This document shows positions 33,456-42,851 of a DNA stretch of 64,000 nucleotides, piece after piece. Each line of letters opens with the position of its first letter. Positions within the stretch are counted from its first letter, which is position 1. The stretch spans positions 516,859 through 580,858 of the forward strand of contig NZ_FPAT01000002.1 of assembly GCF_900116555.1 (NCBI RefSeq), given 5' to 3'. A program made the translations under genes and the position numbers. The DNA is from Actinopolyspora lacussalsi subsp. righensis. Its GTDB lineage: Bacteria > Actinomycetota > Actinomycetes > Mycobacteriales > Pseudonocardiaceae. Below the pieces are notes generated by a model. It was not told the origin of the DNA. It made no database searches and saw nothing but the letters and a program-made list of their open reading frames with translations.

Positions 33456-34799
33456 TCAAAGCTCCACCAACCCCTCTTCCGGATCGCGTGGTTCTCGCGG
33501 CCCCTCCTGCGGCTCGGCCGGATACCCCACGGCCACCGCCCCCAGCGGCTCCCAGTGCTCGGGCAGTTCCAGCGTGTGCCGCACCACCTCGGGGCAGAAC
33601 AGCGTGGAGGACACCCAGCAGGAGCCGATGTCCTCGGCCGCCAGCGAGACCAGCAGGTTCTGCACGGCGGCTCCGCCCGCGACCACGAACATCGAGCGTT
33701 CGGCGTCGGTGCGTCGCTCGTCCGGGTAGTCGTGCGCGCCGTCCCGGAGCAGGAACGGCACCACCAGCTCCGGCGCCTCGTAGAGCAGATCGCCCCGGCC
33801 GACCCTGCGGCGGGCCCGCTCCTCGGAGAGCCCGTCCGCGCGCAGGTCCTCCAGCCACGCGGTCCGCATCGCGTCCAACAGCTTGCCGCGCAGCGCGCGG
33901 TCCCGCAGCCACACGAACCGGACCGGTCGGGTGTGGTGCGGGGCGGGCGCGGTCAGCGCCGCTCCCACCGCCCGGCGCAGCGCCGCGGCGTCCACCGGAG
34001 TGTCGGTGAACTCGCGCACCGAGCGGCGCAGCAGCACCGCCTCGCCGCGTCCCTGCGCGATCGCCTCGGCGGTTCCCAGTCGGAACAGGTCCTCCTCGAC
34101 GGTGCGCACCAGGTCACCCGCTCGTGAACCGTCGGCGCGCTCGTCGATCCCGCGAACCACCGCCACCGGGGTCCTGCCCAGCTTGCCCTTGACCAGGTCG
34201 GCGGCCCCGGCGATCTCGTCGGCCACCGCCACCTCGGTGACCTCCAGCTCGTTGCCGAGCGAGTCGGTGGAGCCCGCGTAGCGGTGCAGTACCGCCACAC
34301 CCGCCGAACCGATCGCCACATCGGTCTGGCCGACCCGCCAGGCTCGCCCCATCGTGTCGGTGATCACCACGGCCACCCGGATTCCGGCCCGTTCGGCCAG
34401 CTCGGCGCGCAACCGCTCCGCCGTGGCGTCGGGGTCGCGGGGCAGCAGCGCGATCCGATCGGTGGCCACGTTGGACGCGTCCACCCCGGACGCGGCCTGC
34501 ACTATGCCGAGCTTGTTCTGCGTGATCAGTGTCCTGCCCTTGCGGGCCAGCACGTGGTCGGCCTCGGCCAGTACCTGTTCCCGCCGCAGTGCGTCCCGCT
34601 CCTCGGGATCCGGCGGCGTGTCCATGACCCGTCCCTCGATCTTGGACACGATCTTGCTGGTGATCACCAGGACGTCGTCGTCGCGCAACCAGGGTGCTGC
34701 CGTCAGCAACGCACCCGCGAGATCGTCGCCCTCCGCGAACTCCGGCAGTCCCGGAACGGAGTGGATCCGCAGTTCCTCGTCGGCGGCGTGATCGTTCAT
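33456..34799 (-). CDS. fbiB: Coenzyme F420:gamma-glutamyl ligase, bifunctional FbiB
   Basis: In mycobacteria FbiB adds the poly-gamma-glutamate tail to F420-0 and its C-terminal FMN domain reduces dehydro-F420-0. The 447-residue protein has the N-terminal CofE domain ([51 protein letters not shown]) and a C-terminal nitroreductase-like domain ([46 protein letters not shown]). Its start ATG overlaps the fbiA stop by four bases (ATGA), showing translational coupling. A longer in-frame reading upstream is out of family. F420 is used by many actinomycete oxidoreductases, including some in natural-product pathways. Confidence 0.93.
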   Translation of the reverse strand: MNDHAADEELRIHSVPGLPEFAEGDDLAGALLTAAPWLRDDDVLVITSKIVSKIEGRVMDTPPDPEERDALRREQVLAEADHVLARKGRTLITQNKLGIVQAASGVDASNVATDRIALLPRDPDATAERLRAELAERAGIRVAVVITDTMGRAWRVGQTDVAIGSAGVAVLHRYAGSTDSLGNELEVTEVAVADEIAGAADLVKGKLGRTPVAVVRGIDERADGSRAGDLVRTVEEDLFRLGTAEAIAQGRGEAVLLRRSVREFTDTPVDAAALRRAVGAALTAPAPHHTRPVRFVWLRDRALRGKLLDAMRTAWLEDLRADGLSEERARRRVGRGDLLYEAPELVVPFLLRDGAHDYPDERRTDAERSMFVVAGGAAVQNLLVSLAAEDIGSCWVSSTLFCPEVVRHTLELPEHWEPLGAVAVGYPAEPQEGPREPRDPEEGLVEL

Positions 34800-35806
34800 G
34801 CGGTCACCTCCGGAGCGGCCACCCCGCCGATGTCGAAGGCCGCTCGCGCCATCTCCGCGCTCGCCGCGGTGTCCGACATGAGCAGCGGCACCGAACGGGT
34901 CGCCACGCCCGGCACCTGGGCGGTGTCGGTGCTGTGGACCAGCCAGGCGTCCAGGATGCCTTCCCCGGAGGTGGAACGGGAACCGTAGTGCTCGCCCACC
35001 GCCTGGGCGGTGCTGCTCACCCCGATCGCGCGCAGGCAGGCGTCGGCCATGCCGCGCACCGCCCCGCCGCTGATGATCGGGGAGAGCCCGACCACGGCCG
35101 CCGTCGTCTCGCGCAGCGCCGTACGCACCCCCGGTACGGCCAGCATCGTCCCGATGCTGACCACCGGGTTGGACGGCGCCACCAGCACGATGTCGGCCTC
35201 GCTGATCGCCTCGGTGGCCCCTTCGTGGGCGGTCGCCTCGTCCGCGCCGACCGGAACGATCGCGCTGGCCTCGGGCCTGGCGCCGTAGCGCACCCACCAC
35301 TCCTGGAAGTGCACCGCTCGCGCGCCCGAGCCGGAGGGGTCCTCGATCGCCACGTGTGTCTCGACGCGGTCGTCGGTCACCGGCAGCAGCCGCACGCCCG
35401 GTCGCCACCGGTCGCACAGCGCCTCGGTGATCTCCGAGAGCGGATACCCGGCCCGTAGCATCCTGGTGCGGATCAGGTGGGTGGCGATGTCGCGGTCACC
35501 CAGACCGAACCAGGTGGGCTCGGCCTCGTAGGCGGCCAGCTCCTCCGCGACCGACCAGGTCTCCGCCTCGCGGCCCCACCCCTTGGCGGTGTCGATGCCA
35601 CCACCGAGGGTGTACATGCAGGTGTCCAGGTCCGGGCACACCCGCAGCCCGTGCATCCAGACGTCGTCGGCGATGTTGACTATCGCGGAGATCTCGTGTG
35701 GTGCGGACTCCTCGGGTTCGCCGACCGGGGGTAGCCCCAGGGCCTTCTTGACGCCGAGCAGGAACTGCGCTCCACCGACTCCGCCGACCAGTACTGCGAC
35801 CTTCAC
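34796..35806 (-). CDS. fbiA: 2-phospho-L-lactate/PEP transferase FbiA (CofD family)
   Basis: Transfers the phospho-lactyl or phosphoenolpyruvyl part of an activated nucleotide to the 7,8-didemethyl-8-hydroxy-5-deazariboflavin (Fo) to form (dehydro-)F420-0. The 336-residue protein has the N-terminal [21 protein letters not shown] motif, [26 protein letters not shown], the [17 protein letters not shown] block and [20 protein letters not shown] [17 protein letters not shown], all diagnostic for CofD/FbiA. GTG start at 35806. Coupled to fbiB. Fo synthase and the Fo activating gene fbiD are not in the window. Confidence 0.93.
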   Translation of the reverse strand: MKVAVLVGGVGGAQFLLGVKKALGLPPVGEPEESAPHEISAIVNIADDVWMHGLRVCPDLDTCMYTLGGGIDTAKGWGREAETWSVAEELAAYEAEPTWFGLGDRDIATHLIRTRMLRAGYPLSEITEALCDRWRPGVRLLPVTDDRVETHVAIEDPSGSGARAVHFQEWWVRYGARPEASAIVPVGADEATAHEGATEAISEADIVLVAPSNPVVSIGTMLAVPGVRTALRETTAAVVGLSPIISGGAVRGMADACLRAIGVSSTAQAVGEHYGSRSTSGEGILDAWLVHSTDTAQVPGVATRSVPLLMSDTAASAEMARAAFDIGGVAAPEVTA

Positions 35807-35937
35807 GTCCCGAATCCTCCCACGGGGCGAAGCGGGGGTTGTCCCGCGGCTCGGTGAACTCCGCCTGCGACAACCGGTGCCGGTCGGAGCGCCGAGCCGT
35901 CCGGCGTGCTCGCCCGTGGCGGGTCATGCGAGGAGCG

Positions 35938-36687
35938 TCACTCCCAGAAGCGGAAGTACAGGTTGCCGTACCCGTAGAGGCGGGTGCTACCTCCGACCGC
36001 GTTGAACAACGCGTCCGCGCCGTTGAAGAAGACGTAGCTCGCTCCGGGGATCACGAACAGGATCAGCACGATCCCCAGCGGCGCCCACGGCCGGGCCTGT
36101 TCACCGAGGTGACGTGCCTTGGGCGAGAGCCAGGGCTCGATGGCGCCGTAGCCGTCCAGGCCGGGAACCGGCAGGATGTTGAGCACGAAGGCGATCACCT
36201 GCAGGAAGGCCAGGTAGGACAGCCCGGCGGCCAGCCCGAACGGCATCTCGATCGTGGCCACCGAGGCGGTGAGGCCGATTCCCAGCAGCAGGTTCATCGC
36301 CGGACCGGCCAGTGAGACGTTCGCCTCGTCCCGTTTGGACCGCAGCGCCCCGTGATTGATCCACACCGCGCCGCCGGGCAGCGGGATGCCGCCGATGAGC
36401 ACGAACAGGATCGGCAGCAACAGGCTCAACACCGGATCGGTGTAGCGCCTCGGGTCGAGGGTGAGATAGCCCTTCTCCCGCACCTCGCGGTCACCGCCGC
36501 GCAGTGCGGCGACGGCATGCCCGAACTCGTGCAGGCACAGCGAGGTGGCCCAGCCACCGAGCACGAGGAGCACGACTCCGGTGATGATCAGCGCCCGGTT
36601 GTCCGAGGTGGCCAGCACGCCGCCGAGGACCGTGACCGCCAGCAGGGCGAGGAACAGTGGGCTGATACGTGTCGGGGTGTTTCGCAC
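35938..36687 (-). CDS. Site-2 protease family (M50) membrane metalloprotease
   Basis: A 249-residue intramembrane protease with six or so membrane segments. The zinc motif is CLHEFGHAVAAL (HExxH) in segment 2 and NILPVPGLDGYG (the second ligand region N-x-x-P-x-x-x-x-D-G). Such proteins cleave within membrane segments of target proteins; the target here is unknown. The GTG at 36687 lies behind GGTGGA; longer in-frame starts exist (36729) with charged, unlike residues. It is next to fbiA in the same direction and divergent from whiB2, as is common in this conserved region. Confidence 0.87.
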   Translation of the reverse strand: MRNTPTRISPLFLALLAVTVLGGVLATSDNRALIITGVVLLVLGGWATSLCLHEFGHAVAALRGGDREVREKGYLTLDPRRYTDPVLSLLLPILFVLIGGIPLPGGAVWINHGALRSKRDEANVSLAGPAMNLLLGIGLTASVATIEMPFGLAAGLSYLAFLQVIAFVLNILPVPGLDGYGAIEPWLSPKARHLGEQARPWAPLGIVLILFVIPGASYVFFNGADALFNAVGGSTRLYGYGNLYFRFWE

Positions 36688-37136
36688 TCCACCAGTCTCC
36701 CGGTCGCTCGTCGGGCGTCGTCGCCGCATCGGTGGTATCCCTGTGTCCGAGGATCTTGAGCGGTCCGGACGGGGGATCCCCGTTGGACTGTTCCGGTTAC
36801 CCCGTTCTGCTCCTTCGGTAGGTGGAACCGTCCCTCTACGGGATGGTCTCCGCTTGACCGTGGCGGGCTACACGGGTGTAATCACATTGGTGTTATTTAC
36901 CGCTGGAAAGATTGATCGGTTGACTCGGTGGGATGGGGAAACCGATCACCTGATCCGGCGGTGCCGGGTAACGGGAGGCCCGGTTAGTGCACGGTCGGAG
37001 GAACCGCGATGGCGTGATCGCGATTTCGTCCGGCGGTCGGTATTCCGGCCACGCCGAACCGGTTGTCCGGTTCATCACGTCCCGTGAGTCCTGGGGAGGG
37101 CCGCGGGAACGGAAAAATTTAACGGGGGAGGTTCAA
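36688..37136. other. Regulatory region between the M50 gene and whiB2
   Basis: 449 nt with no gene. It holds the whiB2 promoter described separately and a leader of about 245 nt in which I see no open frame of note. Its last 20 bases carry GGGGAGG as the whiB2 ribosome site. The M50 gene's promoter should lie at the left end, but I could not define it. Confidence 0.6.
36854..36882 (+). promoter_or_regulatory. whiB2 promoter with overlapping palindrome
   Basis: TTGACC at 36854 and TGTAAT at 36877 with exactly 17 bases between them form a clear sigma-70-type promoter. The palindrome TACACGGGTGTA (36869-36880) overlaps the spacer and the -10 box and would fit a repressor or activator site. The start of transcription would be near 36889. 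Confidence 0.7.
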
Positions 37137-37448
37137 ATGTTGCGGACCGAGCAGGAAGGTCTGACAGCGGGGGAGGACGCTCGCGTCGCCGAGATCGACA
37201 TTCTGGCCGGACTGATCGAGGCGGAGGAAGATCAGGACTGGCAGGAACGCGCGCTGTGCGCCCAAACCGATCCGGAAGCGTTCTTTCCGGAAAAAGGTGG
37301 TTCCACTCGCGAGGCGAAACGTATTTGCGCCGGATGTGAAGTACGTTCGGAATGTCTCGAATACGCCCTGGAGCACGATGAAAGGTTCGGTATTTGGGGC
37401 GGACTTTCCGAACGGGAACGGCGCAGGCTCAAACGGCAGGCCAGTTGA
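37137..37448 (+). CDS. whiB2: WhiB-family iron-sulfur regulator, WhiB2 type
   Basis: WhiB2/WhmD-type regulators bind a [4Fe-4S] cluster, contact the primary sigma factor and control cell division and sporulation. The 103-residue protein has the four cluster Cys (ALCAQ, then ICAGCEVRSEC), the turn motif RFGIWGGLSE and a basic C-terminus RRRLKRQ that binds DNA. The ATG follows GGGGAGG six bases away. A frame open back to 36987 is not supported. It is near fbiA and a large glycosyltransferase as in other actinobacteria, and R1 copy B lies past its stop. Confidence 0.93.
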   Translation: MLRTEQEGLTAGEDARVAEIDILAGLIEAEEDQDWQERALCAQTDPEAFFPEKGGSTREAKRICAGCEVRSECLEYALEHDERFGIWGGLSERERRRLKRQAS

Positions 37449-37482
37449 TCGAACTCTTCGGTTCCGGTCGTCGAGGGGTCGG

Positions 37483-37610
37483 GTGGCGGGGGCTCCCGCG
37501 AGCTCTCACTTCGGGAGTCTCTGACGCTGAACAGGTACTGTCTCACGTCGGGGCCGTCCTCGGGAGCACATGCGGGAGAACCCGCCGCGGTGGCGGCTGC
37601 TCGGGTGGTC
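37483..37610 (+). repeat. R1 repeat copy B (diverged)
   Basis: The most diverged R1 copy, about 35 nt past the whiB2 stop in the same orientation. The outer stem is GCTCCCG with CGGGAGC, the tip ACAG-GTA-CTGT, and the 3' block GCGGGAGAACCCGCCGCGG is conserved. All its stems differ in sequence from copies A and C but still pair. The rest of the 332-nt gap up to the next gene holds nothing further that I can name. Confidence 0.6.
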
Positions 37611-37780
37611 TTCCGCCGCTGTCACACCGAGGACACCGCCATCCGATGATCAACTCGATCGTTCGCCGCGTCGTCCGCTGCGGTAACGAATTCCTACTCG
37701 TCGGTAAGAGCATGTCCCGGAACGCGTGGCCGTCCATTACCGTCGTGCGGTGATCGGACCACGGCACGCGGGAGGACACG

Positions 37781-40700
37781 GTGGCCGCATTACGTTCCGC
37801 CGGGGAAACGGGCGGTGAACACCACCCGAGCACGGCACCGGTGCTGGCGGTGCTGGTGTGTCATCGGGGTGCGGAGTGGTTGCCGGAGGCGCTGACGGCG
37901 CTGCGGCGCCTGACGGTGTTACCGCGCCACTTCTTGGCGGTGGAGGTCGGGTCGGACGAGGAAACCGTCGAATCGCTCGCGGCGGAGGCGGCGCTGTCGG
38001 CGACCGACGGTGTCGCTGTGGAGAGTGCCACTTCGGACGGCGCTGATCCGACCGGTGCTGGTCCGGACGGTCCCGCGACCGACGTCGCGGGGTTGCTGGA
38101 CGGTGTGCTCACCGTCGGAAGCGACACCGGTTTCGGCGCGGCAGTGGCGCACGCCGTGGAGTACGCCGAGCAGCGCTGGGGCGATCCCGGTAGCTGGCTG
38201 TGGCTGCTGCGCGACGACGCCGCTCCCGAGCCCGACTGCTTGGACACGCTGCTGCGGGTGGCCGACAACGATTCCTCGGCGGCCGTGCTCGGCCCGCTGG
38301 GACTCGACCGGGACGATCCGCGGCTGATCGTCGACGCGGGACTGTCGATGGACACGTCGGGCCGGGTGCGTACCGGTTCCCGGTCCCCGGGACTCGATCC
38401 GGCGCTCGGCGACGCCCCGGGCGGTGCGGGCTCCGCGTTGCAGGTGTCCGAGGTGTTGGCGGTCTCCGGGGCGTGTGCGCTGGTGCGGCGCGAGGTCTTC
38501 GACGAGCTCGGTGGATTCGACGAGCGACTGCCACCGGGCTGCGCGGAGGTCGACCTGGGTTGGCGAACCAACGCCGCGGGACACCTCGTGCTGTGCGTGC
38601 CGGAGGCCCGCATGCGGCGCGTGGCCGCCGCGCGCACCGGCGAGCGGGGTGAACCACGGCACGAGGGGGCGGACTCCGTCACCGCCGCCACCGTTCGGCG
38701 CCGGGGCGAGGTACTCACCTACCTCGCCAATGTGGGCAACCGCGCCTACCGGTTCGGCGTACCGCGGCTGGTGCTGCTGGCGCTGCCTCGGAGCTTCGTA
38801 CGGCTCGTGACCGGACGGGCACCGGAGGCGTTCGCGGAGCTCGTGGTGGGACTCCGACTGCTCACGGGAAGACTGCGGCTCCGTGACGCACGAGTCGGCC
38901 ACGGCAGAGCCGCCACGGCGGGCAGCGGTGTCGACGGCTTGTTGACCGGCAGGGGCGACCGGATGCGCGACCTCGTGCTGAGCGGATATGCCCGGTTGGT
39001 GCGTAACCGGGTGCGGCACGACGCCCGGATCGGCCTCGACCGGTCGAGTGCGTCGCCCGCCCGGGTGCCCGACGTGCCGAATCCCGCCAAGCACGGACCG
39101 GACGCGTTGCCGAGCGGAGCCCTGGGGCACGCGGGTGCCCGCCGACGCTCAGCGATGGGGCTGCGCAGACCCACCGATCCGGTGGTGATCGCCGTGCCCG
39201 AACACCACTCCGCCGCCGCACGGGAGAGCGCGGCCGAGGCTGACGAGGCCGGCGACGGAACCGAAGCGCGAGCACGCCCCACCCCGGCACCCCGCGACGG
39301 CGCCGCTGACACCTCGTCGGCGGAACTGCTGTTCGTGCCGGTCGACCGTCGGCGGGTGCTGCGCGAGCTGCTGCTGAACCCGCCGCTCGTGCTGTCCGTC
39401 GGGCTGGTCCTGCTGGCCCTGCTCGCGCACGGCCCGTTCGCCGAGACCTCCCGGCTGGGGACGGAATTGCACGGTGGCAGGCTGCTGCCCGCGGCGGGGC
39501 TCGAGCAGACGTGGTCGAGCTACCTCGCCGCGTGGCACCCGATCCACGGCGGAACCGGAGCCCCCGCACCGCCGACCCTGCTTGTGCTGGGGTTGTTGGG
39601 CGGGCTGCTGGCCCCCTTCGGCGGTCCACCCGCCGCGGTCGCCCTGTTGCTGCTGGCACAGTTGCCCGCCGCCGGGCTGTCCGCCTACCTGGCGGGCCGT
39701 TCGATTCCGGTTCCCCGGAGTTGGCTGGCGGTGGCCGCCGCGGCCTACGCGCTGCTTCCGGTCGCGATGGCGGGGGCCGTGCAGGGACGTCTCGACGCGG
39801 TACTGGCTCATGTACTGCTTCCGCCGGTGCTGGCGGGCCTGGCCGGGTTGTTGGGGCTGGTGCCGCGATACCGGGGCGGGCGGCCCAACTGGTTGGGCAC
39901 GGCGTGCCGTACCGCGCTGGCGGCGGCGGTGCTGGCCGCGTTCGCCCCCGGCGTGTACGTACTGCTGGTGCTGCTCGCGGTGGTGGGCTTCCTCTGCCCG
40001 CCCTTCGCACCGGCGGGCGCGGTGCGCAGGCTGGCCGGGCTGGCCTCCTTCGTGCTGCTTCCCGTCGCCTGTCTGCTGCCGTGGCCGGTGGTGGCGCTGC
40101 GGCATCCGGAGCTGCTGTGGCACGGTCCCGGCGTCCCGGTGACCGAGCATTCCGCCGGACTCTCGCTGCTGGCGTTGCACCCCGGAGACACCGCGTGGGG
40201 TTGGGTCGCCGTTTCACTGCCGGTGGGCGCGGCGCTGCTCCTGTTGTTCCGGGCTCCCGGTCGTGCCGCGTTGCCCGGGTTGGTGGTGGCCTGCTTCGGC
40301 TGGGGCGCGAGTCTGCTGGTCGCACGGATCGCCCTCCCCCCGCTGCTCGGTGGGACCGAGAGCGTCGGGTGGGCCGGTGGAGCGTTGCTGCTGACGGCGT
40401 GCGGCCTGCTCTGGGTCGTGCTGGCGTGCCTGGCCGGGCCTCGAAGGTGGTCGGCGGGTGTGCCGTCGTGGCGACCGATGGGAGCCGTCGCCGTCGTGGT
40501 GCTGCTGTCGTTGGCGCTCGGGACGCTTTCCACGGCACGGTCCGGCCCGCTGCGTCCGGTCCCCGAGACGTCGACCGCGGCGGGCGACACCGGCTACTGG
40601 CTGACCCTGCGCCCCGATTCCGGAGTGCCGCGGCTCACACCCCGGCCGCGGCCCCGGTTCGGAAGTGCTTCGCTGGCGCCTGCTCCCGGCGCCGTCGCGG

Positions 40701-41305
40701 CGCTCTCGCGCATTCAGGCCGATCTGCTGTCGGGTGAGGCGGAGCGGGTGCGTTCCGGGGTGGCCGCCGCAGCTTCCAGGGGAGCGGGGCGCATCGCGAT
40801 TCCCGGTGACACCGACTCGGGGGAGTTCGTGGAACTCTCGGGCCGAACCGTCGTGGCCAACGGGGACTCCGTGAGCGGGCGGCGGGTGTTCCGGGTTCTG
40901 CTGCCCCACACCCCCGTGACGCTGCTCGGCCCAGCGCTGGCGCGCAACGCCCGGGAGGACGTCTCACCGCGCCCCAGAACCCGACCGATAGGGATATCCA
41001 CCCGGTTGCCGCACGTGACGATTCGGGTGTCCAAGGGCGGTCCCGGAAGGGTGCTGCTGCTCGCGGCCCAGCGGGAGTCCGGGTGGCGGGCGTACATCGA
41101 CGGTTCGAGTGTGGGCCTCGCCACTGGTTGGGGCGAGCAGGTGGCCGTGCCGCTGCCCGAGACGGGTGGGCAGGTGCGGATCGGTTTCACCGCCGTGCCG
41201 CGTACCAGTCTGCTCGCGTTCCAGGCCGCCGCGATCCTGTTCACGCTGATCGGTGCGTTCCCCGGTCGCGGTCGACGGCAGCGGGACGACTCCCCGGAAC
41301 ACTGA
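37781..41305 (+). CDS. Large membrane glycosyltransferase, GT2 domain fused to multi-TM domain
   Basis: A 1174-residue protein. Residues about 20-270 are a GT2 domain: VLAVLVCHRGAEWL, the metal site LLRDDAAPEPD, and GGFDERLPPGCAEVDLGWR. After a loosely conserved linker rich in Ala, Arg and Pro (about 360-530), residues about 540-960 make twelve or so membrane segments (start LLLNPPLVLSVGLVLLALLA). About 150 residues then form an outside beta-rich C-terminal domain that ends in a membrane segment. The layout resembles large actinobacterial glycosyltransferases that sit beside whiB2 and probably build the cell envelope. GTG start behind GGGAGGACACG. No acceptor is known. Confidence 0.87.
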   Translation: MAALRSAGETGGEHHPSTAPVLAVLVCHRGAEWLPEALTALRRLTVLPRHFLAVEVGSDEETVESLAAEAALSATDGVAVESATSDGADPTGAGPDGPATDVAGLLDGVLTVGSDTGFGAAVAHAVEYAEQRWGDPGSWLWLLRDDAAPEPDCLDTLLRVADNDSSAAVLGPLGLDRDDPRLIVDAGLSMDTSGRVRTGSRSPGLDPALGDAPGGAGSALQVSEVLAVSGACALVRREVFDELGGFDERLPPGCAEVDLGWRTNAAGHLVLCVPEARMRRVAAARTGERGEPRHEGADSVTAATVRRRGEVLTYLANVGNRAYRFGVPRLVLLALPRSFVRLVTGRAPEAFAELVVGLRLLTGRLRLRDARVGHGRAATAGSGVDGLLTGRGDRMRDLVLSGYARLVRNRVRHDARIGLDRSSASPARVPDVPNPAKHGPDALPSGALGHAGARRRSAMGLRRPTDPVVIAVPEHHSAAARESAAEADEAGDGTEARARPTPAPRDGAADTSSAELLFVPVDRRRVLRELLLNPPLVLSVGLVLLALLAHGPFAETSRLGTELHGGRLLPAAGLEQTWSSYLAAWHPIHGGTGAPAPPTLLVLGLLGGLLAPFGGPPAAVALLLLAQLPAAGLSAYLAGRSIPVPRSWLAVAAAAYALLPVAMAGAVQGRLDAVLAHVLLPPVLAGLAGLLGLVPRYRGGRPNWLGTACRTALAAAVLAAFAPGVYVLLVLLAVVGFLCPPFAPAGAVRRLAGLASFVLLPVACLLPWPVVALRHPELLWHGPGVPVTEHSAGLSLLALHPGDTAWGWVAVSLPVGAALLLLFRAPGRAALPGLVVACFGWGASLLVARIALPPLLGGTESVGWAGGALLLTACGLLWVVLACLAGPRRWSAGVPSWRPMGAVAVVVLLSLALGTLSTARSGPLRPVPETSTAAGDTGYWLTLRPDSGVPRLTPRPRPRFGSASLAPAPGAVAALSRIQADLLSGEAERVRSGVAAAASRGAGRIAIPGDTDSGEFVELSGRTVVANGDSVSGRRVFRVLLPHTPVTLLGPALARNAREDVSPRPRTRPIGISTRLPHVTIRVSKGGPGRVLLLAAQRESGWRAYIDGSSVGLATGWGEQVAVPLPETGGQVRIGFTAVPRTSLLAFQAAAILFTLIGAFPGRGRRQRDDSPEH

Positions 41306-41319
41306 GGCGGCGCGACCCC

Positions 41320-41423
41320 GCGTGGTGTCGATTTCTCGCGAAATCGCCGCGCGGGTGAGGCGGTGCGGCTTGGGCGGTGTCGCCCTCGCGTGGTGTCGAT
41401 TTCTCGCGAAATCGCCGCGCGGG
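41320..41423. repeat. Pair of identical 36-bp R2 repeats
   Basis: Two perfect copies (41320-41355 and 41388-41423) start GCGTGGTGTCGATTTCTCGC and are 68 bp apart. Each centres on the hairpin CGATTTC-TCGC-GAAATCG. Single related copies lie near 32876 and 49247. They stand between the stop of the large glycosyltransferase gene and R1 copy C. Confidence 0.85.
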
Positions 41424-41434
41424 GTGTGCGGTAC

Positions 41435-41590
41435 GCGAGCCGAACTCCGACCACTCCCGCAGTCGGCACGGCCGCGGGTTCTCCGGTGCGGCTCTCGCGA
41501 GGAAGGCCCGACGTTGTGTAGTAACTACCCGATGTCGGGCCTCCCGGAGCGAGAGCCGTGCCAGAGGTTCCGCCAAATGAGTGGTTCACC
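41435..41590 (-). repeat. R1 repeat copy C
   Basis: Nearly identical to copy A but on the minus strand. It starts about 25-40 nt after the stop of the minus-strand gene at 41616 and therefore has the same relation to that gene as copies A, B and D to theirs. The tip here is GTAG-TTA-CTAC. Confidence 0.8.
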
Positions 41591-41615
41591 AGAGGGCGGA
41601 TCGACGCCGCACAAC

Positions 41616-42089
41616 TCAGTTGCCGTCGATCACTCCGGGATCGAGCCCGAGATAGCTGGCGATCTGCTCCACGAGCACGTCGTGTATCAGGTCCGTCATG
41701 TCCGTGCCGTTGCCGGCCCTGGCCTCCAGCGGACGCCGGTACAGCACGATTCGCGCCCTGGTGGGGTTGCCGCGCCGGTCGGTGCTCTCCGGGACGAGGC
41801 GCGCCAGTGGCACATTGGAGTCCACGACCATGTCGTCGCCCCACACCACGGACTCGGGTGACGTCACATCGACTTCCGGTACCTCGTCGACCGCCACGTC
41901 GAGCTGGGTGAGTTCGGTGTGCCACCGCTGCTCGATCGGTTCGAGGGCATCGAGCACCAGCGCGTCGAAGCGCTGCGAGCGGCTCCGGGCGGCAGGGACC
42001 GAGGACGGGTAGAGCGGACCGCGCATGCCGCGGCCACGTCGGTCCCGTCGCTTTCCGGTTCGCTGTCGAGCCTGCCGTGTGGTCACCAC
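41616..42089 (-). CDS. Metallopeptidase-like protein, Rv3259 family, degenerate zinc motif
   Basis: A 157-residue protein of the zincin-like DUF1025/Rv3259 family: MRGPLYPSSVPAARSRSQRF, DALEPIEQRWHTELTQLDVAVDEVPEVD, and the region for the zinc helix DLIHDVLVEQIASYLGLDP. Only the His of HExxH is left (IHDVLVEQ), so catalytic activity is unlikely. The Arg-rich N-terminus fits family members. GTG starts at 42089 or 42086 are equally possible. The gene is divergent from the DUF3499 gene, exactly as in M. tuberculosis. Confidence 0.75.
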   Translation of the reverse strand: MVTTRQARQRTGKRRDRRGRGMRGPLYPSSVPAARSRSQRFDALVLDALEPIEQRWHTELTQLDVAVDEVPEVDVTSPESVVWGDDMVVDSNVPLARLVPESTDRRGNPTRARIVLYRRPLEARAGNGTDMTDLIHDVLVEQIASYLGLDPGVIDGN

Positions 42090-42354
42090 GCGGTGAGGAT
42101 ACTCCGCCCGAAACGGGATACGGAATCGTGCCCGCACCAGTAGCTACCGAACGTGTTCGTGCGATACGTTTCGGATAATTCGTCCGCGTAGTTTCGCTAT
42201 CGTGCGCAACTTCACCAACAGGATGATCAATGCAGCGCAACGGATCGCCATGTCCGGATGAACGCCGGACGGCAGTTCCCACATCGGGTTATTCCGCCCG
42301 ATTTTTCCGCGTGCCGTCGAGTACCGACGTGACAAGAGCGCTATGGTGCCAGGC

Positions 42355-42711
42355 GTGCGGAGCGTGAGGCGTTGCTCTCGAACCGGGTGCACCGACCCGG
42401 CGGTAGCGACGCTGACCTATGCCTATGCGGATTCGACCGCGGTGGTCGGCCCGCTGGCCACTTATGCCGAACCCCACAGTTACGACCTGTGCGAGGAACA
42501 CGCACTCCGACTGACGGTTCCCAAGGGCTGGCACGTCGTACGGCACGAGGGGGAGTTCAGCGCCGACCAGCCTTCCGGCGATGACCTCACGGCGCTCGCC
42601 GAGGCGGTTCGGGAGGCGGGCCGTGCCGATCCCGCCGATTCACCCGGGTTCCACGGCGGCGGAAGCAAACGAGGCCACCTGCGTGCGCTGCCCGACCCGG
42701 GCAACGAGTAG
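42355..42711 (+). CDS. DUF3499 family protein (Rv3258c-like)
   Basis: A 118-residue actinobacterial protein with two Cys-rich spots (RRCSRTGC near the N-terminus; DLCEEH in the middle) that look like one zinc site. Between them is the conserved block AVATLTYAYADSTAVVGPLATYAEPHSY. The tail is disordered. A GTG at 42355 gives the common family N-terminus; an ATG at 42343 would add four residues. It lies upstream of the phosphomannomutase gene in this block in other actinobacteria. Function unknown. Confidence 0.8.
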   Translation: MRSVRRCSRTGCTDPAVATLTYAYADSTAVVGPLATYAEPHSYDLCEEHALRLTVPKGWHVVRHEGEFSADQPSGDDLTALAEAVREAGRADPADSPGFHGGGSKRGHLRALPDPGNE

Positions 42712-42851
42712 CGCCCGGCGAACTCGTCGTTACCACGTTCCCGTCTTTCCCACTGAGTCCCGATGGCAGTCGGCGGACACCACGACCGAGCCGTTCGCGG
42801 GTAAGCTGCGGCACGCAGGCAAAGGATGCCGTCATTACGGGAGAGTGCAGC

